From WVXT01 sp964345635 (GTDB taxonomy: Bacteria; UBA6262; WVXT01), in the NCBI GenBank assembly GCA_964345635.1, contig CAYFRM010000078.1, positions 1-11,185 on the forward strand: a stretch of 11,185 nucleotides of DNA, given 5' to 3'. A program made the position numbers and the translations under genes. Positions 1-5,813 of the stretch are shown in pieces (position 1 is the stretch's first letter; each line of letters starts with the position of its first letter). The notes beneath the pieces were generated by a model. It was given only the letters and a program-made list of their open reading frames with translations, was not told the DNA's origin and searched no databases.

Positions 1-489
1 TATCAGAAGTTCCGGGTCGTGGAGAAGAACCTGAGCCATACCTATCCTTTCCAGCATCCCTTTAGAAAAGTCGGCCAGACGGTCGTTCCTGTTATTCTTA
101 AGGTCTACCAGATCCAGCGTCTCCTCTACCCTCTTTTCTCTCTCTTTCTTAGAAAAGTCATAAAGCTTGCCATAAAAATTGAGGATTTCACTCGCCGTGA
201 GATACATAAGGAAACAGGGAAATTCGGGGAGATAGCCGATTCTGGAGAGTAGAGAGAGGTGGGGAACTTTTTGCCCGAAAATATAGACAGAGCCCTTTGT
301 GGGAAAGAGCAAGCCTACCACAAGCTTAAGTAAGGTCGTCTTTCCCGAACCGTTCAGGCCCAAAAGCCCGAAAACCTTTCTGTCTTCAATTTCCAGACTC
401 AGATTCTCTAAGGCAGTCGTTTTCTTTGAGCTAAAAAGGTGCTTTCTTATATAGACTTTTGTCAGATTTTCTGTTCTTATCGCCACCAT
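1..489 (-). CDS. ABC transporter ATP-binding protein, N-terminal part (runs off the window)
   Basis: Translating the minus strand from ATG 489-487 gives 163 uninterrupted residues to the window edge. Visible landmarks are the A-loop region (Tyr13), a Walker A motif GLNGSGKT at residues 44-51, a Q-loop region reading IGYLPE at about 84-89 with no Gln, and an ABC signature read as DFSKGMLERIGMAQ at about 140-153. The SKGM form of LSGGQ and the GYLPE Q-loop are usual in ABC-2-type exporters that move polymers, drugs or unknown substrates across the inner membrane. Walker B and the H-loop lie beyond the edge, so completeness cannot be judged. The start abuts the U-tract of the preceding terminator and I see no Shine-Dalgarno sequence. 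GTG at 486-484 is a possible alternative start. The gene follows pilA on the same strand; Myxococcus has a PilGHI ABC transporter beside pilA, but a pilus role here is only inference. Confidence 0.9.
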   Translation of the reverse strand, partial: MVAIRTENLTKVYIRKHLFSSKKTTALENLSLEIEDRKVFGLLGLNGSGKTTLLKLVVGLLFPTKGSVYIFGQKVPHLSLLSRIGYLPEFPCFLMYLTASEILNFYGKLYDFSKKEREKRVEETLDLVDLKNNRNDRLADFSKGMLERIGMAQVLLHDPELLI

Positions 490-490
490 C

Positions 491-580
491 AGATAATAAA
501 AAATAGGTTGATGGCCAATTAATTACTTACCAATTATTATGCCAATCTGTTTAATCCCATTAATTGACACATCAACCTAT
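491..580 (-). terminator. Stem-loop plus U-tract downstream of pilA
   Basis: An 11-bp perfect inverted repeat (503-513 with 570-580) continues, after a small 2x3 internal loop, into an 8-bp AT-rich stem (516-523 with 559-566). The terminal loop is about 35 nt (524-558). On the minus strand the stem is followed directly by a T-rich tract, TTTTTTATTATCT. Position (28 nt past the pilA stop), orientation and U-tract fit an intrinsic terminator for the pilin transcript. The stem is long but AT-rich, so it may be leaky and act as an attenuator for the ABC gene behind it. Confidence 0.55.
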
Positions 581-607
581 ACTAAGAGCGACCGTTCTAC
601 CTTGACA

Positions 608-1051
608 TCACCATTGCCAAATGGGAGTGCCTTGGGTATCGACCAAAGCGGTGTTCACAGCCACTACTCCTATGGTATTGTTATACACATAAGCACTTGC
701 TTCAGTAACATCACCGGCGGCTATCACGGTTGCTGGAGTCCCGTCTGCTATTTCACCACTGGTATCATTCTGAGCCCATGCTTGCCCTATGTTGATTTCA
801 GGAACTGCATCAAGATTGGTAGGGACAAGTGCAGCAAGAGTAGCTGGCCAAGTTCCTCCACTTGATCCATAGGCGATTGCCAGAGCAGACCTTACGGCTC
901 CCAGATTACCCTGACTAGATGCCTCTCTTGCCCTTTGAATCAAGTCAGCAAACCTGGGAATAGCGATTGCTGCCAGGATGCCAATAATTGCCACCACGAT
1001 CATCAACTCAATCAAGGTAAAACCTTTGCTCTTTCTATGAAATCTCAACAC
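608..1051 (-). CDS. pilA: Type IV prepilin / major pilin PilA-like
   Basis: Protein of 147 aa. A short basic leader (MLRFHRKSKG) precedes the class III prepilin-peptidase site G10/F11. The mature N-terminus FTLIELMIVVAIIGILAAIA has the conserved Glu5 and is followed by Pro22, the alpha1 helix that packs in the inner membrane and then in the pilus core. The mature protein is about 137 aa and contains no cysteine, so it lacks a disulfide-bounded D-region. The C-terminal head is small and rich in Ala, Thr, Asn and Trp, ending IWQW. The start is GTG at 1051-1049, chosen because a full AGGAGGTGAT Shine-Dalgarno lies just upstream. Close linkage to pilB-pilT-pilC supports pilus rather than type II secretion use, although a GspG-like pseudopilin cannot be excluded. 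It has its own strong promoter, consistent with high expression of a structural subunit. Confidence 0.93.
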   Translation of the reverse strand: MLRFHRKSKGFTLIELMIVVAIIGILAAIAIPRFADLIQRAREASSQGNLGAVRSALAIAYGSSGGTWPATLAALVPTNLDAVPEINIGQAWAQNDTSGEIADGTPATVIAAGDVTEASAYVYNNTIGVVAVNTALVDTQGTPIWQW

Positions 1052-1056
1052 TGTTT

Positions 1057-1066
1057 ATCACCTCCT
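1057..1066 (-). promoter_or_regulatory. Ribosome binding site of pilA (decides GTG start)
   Basis: AGGAGGTGAT on the minus strand is a ten-base match to the anti-Shine-Dalgarno complement. It ends 5 nt before GTG 1051-1049, with 9 nt between GGAGG and the start. It fixes the GTG start over the TTG codon that follows it. Confidence 0.85.
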
Positions 1067-1089
1067 CTCTTTCAATTTCCCAATAATTA

Positions 1090-1118
1090 ATTTTACCACA
1101 ACTTTTCCCATCTGTCAA
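1090..1118 (-). promoter_or_regulatory. Sigma70/SigA-type promoter of pilA
   Basis: On the minus strand a perfect -35 box TTGACA (1118-1113) is separated by exactly 17 bp (1112-1096) from a -10 box TAAAAT (1095-1090). The spacer ends in TGG, giving an extended -10 (TGn). Transcription should start near 1083, giving a leader of about 30 nt that contains the pilA ribosome binding site. The promoter lies in the 80-bp pilC-pilA gap, so pilA can be expressed independently of the motor genes. Confidence 0.85.
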
Positions 1119-1131
1119 CCGGTTTATTCTC

Positions 1132-2355
1132 TTACCGGCCGATCAGGGCGCCCATCTCAAACATAGGCATATACATAGCAACGGCAATAGCACCGATTAT
1201 GACACCCATAACCACAACGATTACCGGCTCGATCATGGAAGTCAGACCGGAAACAGCAGCGTCCACTTCCTGCTCGTAAAACTCGGAAATCTTCGCCAAC
1301 ATCGCATCCAGGTTACCTGTCTCCTCGCCCACGGAAATCATCTGGGTTACCATTGGTGGAAAGACGCCGCTCGCTTTCAAGGGGTCGGATATTCTCTCTC
1401 CTTCTCTGATAGACTCTTTCGCCTGCAGCACAGCCTTCTCAACAACTCTGTTTCCCGAAGTCTTGGCCACAGTCTCCAGAGCCTGAAGTATGGGCACGCC
1501 ACTCTTGACCAGCGTCCCGAAAGTCTTGGTAAACTTGGCCACAGCTACTTTTCTTAAGAGCGGCCCGAAAAGGGGCAGCCTGAGCAACAACCTGTCTATA
1601 TACATACTTCCTGCCCCTGTCTTATAATATTGTCTTAAGCCCACGACAAAAGCAATAAGACCAATAATTACGAAGATAATATAACGTCTGAGAAAATTGC
1701 TAACTGCAAGCAGTATCTGGGTGGGAAGGGGCAACCGGGCGCCAGCCTGTTCGAATATTTTGACAAAAGTAGGGACAACCACTATCAGCAAAAAAGTAGT
1801 AACTGCAGCGGCAACAAGGGCAATCACTGCCGGATAGACCATTGCCGATTTAATCTTCCCCCGCAATGCGGCGGCAGATTCCTGATAGGCAGAGAGTCTC
1901 TCCAGAATCACGTCCAGGATACCACCGAGCTCTCCGGACTTCACCATATTTACGTACAACTCACTGAATACCGCAGGGTGCCTGCCCAGAGCTTCGGTAA
2001 TAGACGTTCCCGATTCGATATCTTCCCGCACGCTGATGATAACTTTTTTGAAAGCGTGATTTTCTATCTGCTCCAGAAGAATTGTCAAACCCTGAACAAT
2101 GGGCACGCCGGCTCCAATAAGCGTAGATAGCTGCCGGCTGAATAGAACGAGGTCTTTCTGTTTTACTTTTTTCTTAAAGATGTTTATAGTATCCAGGATA
2201 TCCCGGGAAGCACTCTTCTTGATTTCACCGATTTCCAGAACGATAAACCTCTGGCCTCTCAGGCGATCTACAGCCATCCTTTGCTCTTTTGCTTCCACGG
2301 TTCCGGTCAGGACATTTCCCTGGGGGCTCCTGACTTTATAACCGAAGAGTGCCAT
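1132..2355 (-). CDS. pilC: Type IV pilus inner-membrane platform protein PilC (GspF family)
   Basis: Protein of 407 aa, the usual length for PilC. It starts with the typical short N-terminal segment (YKVRSPQGNVLTGTVEA) and contains two T2SSF repeats, at about residues 72-195 and 275-397. Both have the conserved pattern LVKSGVPI or LIGAGVPI followed by EDIESGTSITEAL or ESIREGERISDPL, then VGEETGNLDAML or VKSGELGGILDVI. Hydrophobic membrane segments are visible at about 173-195 and 223-240 and near the C-terminus (VIVVVMGVIIGAIAVAMYMP). PilC links the cytoplasmic PilB and PilT ATPases to the pilin-polymerising complex in the inner membrane. It begins 11 nt after the pilT stop, and its Shine-Dalgarno overlaps that stop codon, so the two genes are probably translationally coupled. 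Confidence 0.96.
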   Translation of the reverse strand: MALFGYKVRSPQGNVLTGTVEAKEQRMAVDRLRGQRFIVLEIGEIKKSASRDILDTINIFKKKVKQKDLVLFSRQLSTLIGAGVPIVQGLTILLEQIENHAFKKVIISVREDIESGTSITEALGRHPAVFSELYVNMVKSGELGGILDVILERLSAYQESAAALRGKIKSAMVYPAVIALVAAAVTTFLLIVVVPTFVKIFEQAGARLPLPTQILLAVSNFLRRYIIFVIIGLIAFVVGLRQYYKTGAGSMYIDRLLLRLPLFGPLLRKVAVAKFTKTFGTLVKSGVPILQALETVAKTSGNRVVEKAVLQAKESIREGERISDPLKASGVFPPMVTQMISVGEETGNLDAMLAKISEFYEQEVDAAVSGLTSMIEPVIVVVMGVIIGAIAVAMYMPMFEMGALIGR

Positions 2356-2360
2356 TTCTA

Positions 2361-2368
2361 CTCACCTC
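2361..2368 (-). promoter_or_regulatory. pilC ribosome binding site overlapping the pilT stop
   Basis: GAGGTGAG on the minus strand (2368-2361) shares two bases with the pilT TGA stop (2369-2367). There are 9 nt between GAGG and the pilC ATG. This arrangement suggests ribosome hand-over from pilT to pilC. Confidence 0.7.
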
Positions 2369-3461
2369 ACCTTTTGATATTCACCTGCGGCACTACGCCC
2401 TCTTCCTTCTTGCAGATCCTCTTCAAATCATCCGCATCAGGGCTCTCTGCCAATGCCTGCGCATAAGTAATCTGCCTGCGCGTGTACAGTCCGTAGAGAC
2501 TCCAGTTCATTGTCTGCATTCCGAACTTTCCTCCTGCCTGCATGGCGGAAGGAATCTGTTCCGTCTTATTTTCCCTGATCATATTCCTGATGGCGGTAGT
2601 AGCCCTCAGAACTTCTACCGCCAGGCATCTCCCCTTGCCAGTTGCCCTGGAGAGTAATCTCTGGCAGAAAACGGCCTGCAGGACAAACGACAACTGGGAA
2701 CGAATTTGCGGTTGCTGGTAAGGCGGAAAAACATCAACGATTCTATTAACCGATTGCGTGGCATCCGTCGTGTGCAGAGTAGCAAAGACCAGATGGCCCG
2801 TCTCGGCAATTGTCAATGCGGAAGCAATCGTTTCCAGATCGCGCATTTCTCCCACCAGGATGAAATTTGGATCCTGACGAAATACGTGCTTCAGGGCAGC
2901 GGAAAAGGAAGAAGTATCGCTACCCACCTCTCTCTGGTTGACTATGCAATTCTTGTGGGGATGTACGTACTCGATGGGGTCCTCTACCGTAACGATGTGT
3001 CCGCTGCGGTGCTCATTAATGTAATTCATCATTGAAGCCAGTGTTGTCGTCTTACCGCAGCCGGTGGGACCGGTTACCAGGACCAGGCCCACAGGCAACT
3101 TAACCACGTCAAAAACTACCGCTGGCAGACCCAGCTCCTCGAAAGTCATAAAATAGTTGGGTATTGCTCTCAGAGCAGCGCCCACCACCCCTCGCTGTCG
3201 GAATACGTTCATGCGAACCCGTCCCACGTTCTTGATTCCAAAGGACAGGTCAAGCTCGTTCGTGGATTCAAACCTCTCTTTCTGTTTATCGGTCAACAGG
3301 CTATAGACCAATCTCTGACATTCCTCTTCCTGAAGCTTCTCGTATTCTGTCGCAACAAGTTCTCCGTCAATCCGCAAAGTCGGCGGGACATCCACCGTCA
3401 GGTGTAAATCGGAAGCTCCCTTCTCCATCATTAACTGAAGCAATTCATCAATAGAGACCAA
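2367..3461 (-). CDS. pilT: Type IV pilus retraction ATPase PilT
   Basis: Protein of 364 aa, a cytoplasmic hexameric secretion ATPase that powers pilus retraction (twitching, DNA uptake). The N-terminus VSIDELLQLMMEKGASDLHL is typical of PilT. Motifs visible are Walker A GPTGCGKTT (131-139), the Asp box TVEDPIEYVH (158-167), Walker B ILVGEMRDLET (201-211) and the His box TGHLVFATLHT (221-231). The PilT-specific AIRNMIRE motif (290-297) corresponds to the retraction-critical AIRNLIRE. It separates this protein from PilB and from non-retracting relatives. Oddity: the Walker A position usually occupied by Ser is Cys135. The start codon is TTG at 3461-3459, fixed by AAAGGAGTGAT just upstream. The gene lies 18 nt after pilB and 11 nt before pilC, in one operon. 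Confidence 0.96.
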   Translation of the reverse strand: MVSIDELLQLMMEKGASDLHLTVDVPPTLRIDGELVATEYEKLQEEECQRLVYSLLTDKQKERFESTNELDLSFGIKNVGRVRMNVFRQRGVVGAALRAIPNYFMTFEELGLPAVVFDVVKLPVGLVLVTGPTGCGKTTTLASMMNYINEHRSGHIVTVEDPIEYVHPHKNCIVNQREVGSDTSSFSAALKHVFRQDPNFILVGEMRDLETIASALTIAETGHLVFATLHTTDATQSVNRIVDVFPPYQQPQIRSQLSFVLQAVFCQRLLSRATGKGRCLAVEVLRATTAIRNMIRENKTEQIPSAMQAGGKFGMQTMNWSLYGLYTRRQITYAQALAESPDADDLKRICKKEEGVVPQVNIKR

Positions 3462-3463
3462 GA

Positions 3464-3474
3464 ATCACTCCTTT
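3464..3474 (-). promoter_or_regulatory. Ribosome binding site of pilT (decides TTG start)
   Basis: AAAGGAGTGAT on the minus strand leaves 6 nt between GGAG and TTG 3461-3459. It supports a rare TTG start that yields the canonical PilT N-terminus. Confidence 0.8.
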
Positions 3475-3479
3475 CGATG

Positions 3480-5234
3480 TCATTCGACATCAGCGAATGT
3501 AACCCTCATCACTTCTTCCACTGTGGTTACGCCGGCAAAAAGTTTCTTGATGGCAGCTTCACGCAAGGTTACCATCCCATTTTCTCTCGCTTTTGATTTT
3601 ATTAAATGCGTCGATTCTCTGTTTAATACAAGTTCCCTTACATCATCGCTAATTTCCATGACTTCAAAGCACGCCATTCTTCCCCGATAACCCGTGTTAC
3701 TGCAGTTATCGCATCCTTTGCCTCGATACAGGGTGACTTTCTTCTTGCTTTTTATCTCTTCCTCTTTAACTCCAATGCTGGAAAGAAAATCGGTAGGAAC
3801 CTCGTAGGGCTCTTTACAATGCTTGCAGATTACTCTAACTAACCTTTGAGCAACAACCATAATTACCGTAGAAGTGGTCAAAAACGGTTCGATGCCCATA
3901 TTATTTAAGCGGGTCATAGCACCCGGAGCATCATTGGTGTGCAGAGTCGAAAATACTAAGTGTCCCGTCAATGCGGCGTTAATAGCGATCTCAGCGGTCT
4001 CGGTATCCCTGATTTCACCGACCATAATTATGTCCGGGTCCTGGCGCAAAAATGACCTCAAGCCGGCAGCAAAAGTCAGGCCAATATCGGCTCTTGCCTG
4101 AACCTGGTTAATGCCTTCCAGAACATATTCCACGGGGTCTTCTATGGTGATGATGTTACGGTCAGGATAATTAAGGGTGCTTAGAGTGGAATAGAGTGTG
4201 GTAGATTTACCCGAGCCGGTTGGTCCTGTAACCAGGATGATTCCGTAAGGCACTTCGATATTTTTCTTATAAATGGAAAGGACATCCGGGTCAAATCCCA
4301 GTTTGGTGAGATCGAGACACAAAGAAGAAGCATCCAGAATACGCATAACCACTTTTTCGCCAAAGGACGTAGGCAGAACAGAAACCCTCAGGTCAACCTC
4401 TTTATCCATCACTTTAATCTTGATTCTGCCATCCTGAGGTAAGCGGCGTTCCGCAATATCCAGTGCAGCCATAATCTTTAACCGGGAAACGACTGCATTC
4501 TGCAATTTCTTGGGCGGGGAAGAGACTTCGTGCAAAACACCGTCGATTCGATACCGCACCCTGAGAATCTTCTCATAAGGCTCAATGTGGATGTCTGAAG
4601 CCCCTGTTTTGACAGCGGCGCCCAAAAGAAGATTAACGATCTTAATTATTGGCGCCTCTTCTCCCGCTGCCTCCAGGGCAATTATATCGTCCCCTCCGGC
4701 ATCGGCTTTTTTTACTACCTCTACATTCCCATCATCATTTGCCGAGAGTTCCATCTCTTTTACGATATCTTCCATAGAACCCTTGGCTCCGTAATACTTC
4801 TCAATAGCGCTTTTAATCTCGCTTTCCGAGGCAATTACCACGTTAATTTCTTTTCCCGTCATCAATCTCAGGTCGTCAATAGCAAAGACATTTAAGGGAT
4901 CACTCATAGCTATGGTGAGAGTCTTTTTCTCCAGGGCAATGGGAATCAAAGTCTGATGCCTGGCGATACTTTCCGGAACACTCTTGATGACTTCTTCGTC
5001 AATCTCGCCGAATTCCGACAGGCTAACGTAAGATACTCCGCACTGTTTACCCAAGAAAGCCAACAAGACGTCCTCGGTAATATAGCCTAATTCCATAAGT
5101 GTCTCGCCCAGCCTGCCTCCCCTTATTTTTTCTTCCTCCAGAGCCTCCTGTAATTGTTCGGCGGTAATTATACCCACTTCTACTAATAAATCACCCAACT
5201 TCTTCTTTATTGCCGGGCCCTTAGCCATAATCAC
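3480..5234 (-). CDS. pilB: Type IV pilus extension ATPase PilB (GspE family) with MshEN domain
   Basis: Protein of 584 aa. The N-terminal region holds two tandem MshEN half-motifs. The first, near residues 12-35 (KLGDLLVEVGIITAEQL), is imperfect. The second, at 41-64 (RLGETLMELGYITEDVLLAF, then LGKQ), fits RLGxxLxxxGxIxxxxLxxxLxxQ, the c-di-GMP-binding pattern described for MshE-type ATPases. The secretion ATPase core follows, with Walker A GPTGSGKS (337-344), the Asp box TIEDPVEYV, Walker B DIIMVGEIRD (401-410) and the His box TGHLVFSTLHT. Cys470, Cys473, Cys508 and Cys511 form the zinc-binding tetracysteine motif of PilB/GspE. The protein drives pilin assembly through PilC. The start is taken as GTG 5234-5232 (AGGA 5 nt upstream); ATG 5228-5226, two codons in, is also possible. 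It is first gene of pilB-pilT-pilC, behind its own promoter. Confidence 0.96.
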   Translation of the reverse strand: MIMAKGPAIKKKLGDLLVEVGIITAEQLQEALEEEKIRGGRLGETLMELGYITEDVLLAFLGKQCGVSYVSLSEFGEIDEEVIKSVPESIARHQTLIPIALEKKTLTIAMSDPLNVFAIDDLRLMTGKEINVVIASESEIKSAIEKYYGAKGSMEDIVKEMELSANDDGNVEVVKKADAGGDDIIALEAAGEEAPIIKIVNLLLGAAVKTGASDIHIEPYEKILRVRYRIDGVLHEVSSPPKKLQNAVVSRLKIMAALDIAERRLPQDGRIKIKVMDKEVDLRVSVLPTSFGEKVVMRILDASSLCLDLTKLGFDPDVLSIYKKNIEVPYGIILVTGPTGSGKSTTLYSTLSTLNYPDRNIITIEDPVEYVLEGINQVQARADIGLTFAAGLRSFLRQDPDIIMVGEIRDTETAEIAINAALTGHLVFSTLHTNDAPGAMTRLNNMGIEPFLTTSTVIMVVAQRLVRVICKHCKEPYEVPTDFLSSIGVKEEEIKSKKKVTLYRGKGCDNCSNTGYRGRMACFEVMEISDDVRELVLNRESTHLIKSKARENGMVTLREAAIKKLFAGVTTVEEVMRVTFADVE

Positions 5235-5284
5235 CCATATCCTTTCTAACTAATATGAAAGTTAAAGTAAACTGGCTAATTTTT

Positions 5285-5313
5285 AGTATACCATAGCCCT
5301 TTTACTTTGTCAA
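5285..5313 (-). promoter_or_regulatory. Sigma70/SigA-type promoter of pilB-pilT-pilC
   Basis: On the minus strand TTGACA (5313-5308), a 17-bp spacer (5307-5291) and TATACT (5290-5285) form a nearly perfect promoter. The spacer ends in TGG, an extended -10. The -35 box overlaps the Leu-Thr codons that precede the last Lys of coaD. The expected transcription start is near 5278, leaving a leader of about 45 nt too short for a riboswitch. The pilus motor operon is therefore probably transcribed independently of recG-coaD. Confidence 0.85.
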
Positions 5314-5793
5314 CAGCTTTCTTCTCAGGCGCGCCTCAATTTGTCGAGGAACGAACCCTTTTACGTTGCCCTTCAGGCCAACCACTTCCTTAACTATACT
5401 GGAACTCAAATAGGTATAGGATTCTGCCGGCATAAGGAAGACTGTTTCGATATCGGGAGCCAGCTTGCGGTTGGTCAATGCCATCTGAAACTCGTATTCG
5501 AAGTCGGAGACTGCCCGGAGTCCCCTGATTATGACTTTCGCTCTCTTTTTCTTCACGTAATCGACCAACAATCCGTCAAAATGGGAAATCTCAACCCCCG
5601 AAAGTCCTCTGGTTACAGCCCTCAACATCTCCATTCGCTCTTTCACGGAAAATAGCACGTTTTTGTTGGCATTATCGATTACTGCTACTATTACGCGGTC
5701 AAATAATTGCATAGCTCTTTTTATTACGTCGATGTGTCCGTTGGTAACAGGATCGAAACTCCCTGGATAAACGGCAATTTTCTTTTTTTTCAT
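5302..5793 (-). CDS. coaD: Phosphopantetheine adenylyltransferase (PPAT)
   Basis: Protein of 163 aa, normal length for bacterial CoaD. It transfers AMP from ATP to 4'-phosphopantetheine, making dephospho-CoA, the penultimate step of coenzyme A synthesis in the cytosol. The nucleotidyltransferase signature reads YPGSFDPVTNGH at residues 9-20, where T17xxH20 is the (T/H)xGH active-site motif. RGLRAVSDFEYEFQMALTNR and the C-terminal SSSIVKEV (ISSS-type) motif are also present. The start is ATG 5793-5791 with AAGGAG 7 nt upstream. It begins 20 nt after the recG stop and is probably cotranscribed with recG; coaD downstream of recG is a common bacterial arrangement, often with rsmD between, which is absent here. 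Its last codons carry the -35 box of the pilB promoter. Confidence 0.97.
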   Translation of the reverse strand: MKKKKIAVYPGSFDPVTNGHIDVIKRAMQLFDRVIVAVIDNANKNVLFSVKERMEMLRAVTRGLSGVEISHFDGLLVDYVKKKRAKVIIRGLRAVSDFEYEFQMALTNRKLAPDIETVFLMPAESYTYLSSSIVKEVVGLKGNVKGFVPRQIEARLRRKLLTK

Positions 5794-5813
5794 CTTTTTG
5801 CTCCTTTCGGCGA

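Noticed and set aside
564..583. Plus-strand TTGACA followed by TATACT as a promoter
   Set aside because: The boxes are only 8 bp apart, there is no gene ahead on that strand, and the sequence is explained by the inverted repeat.
539..865. Plus-strand open frame of 108 codons antisense to pilA
   Set aside because: It overlaps a certain pilin gene, has no ribosome binding site or domain, and looks like a shadow frame.
1115..1139. CCGGT...ACCGG short inverted repeat as a pilC terminator
   Set aside because: Only 5 bp with a 10-nt loop and no T-tract; it runs into the pilA -35 box and overlaps the pilC end.
5229..5284. c-di-GMP or other riboswitch ahead of pilB
   Set aside because: The predicted leader is about 45 nt, too short, and shows no aptamer-like structure.
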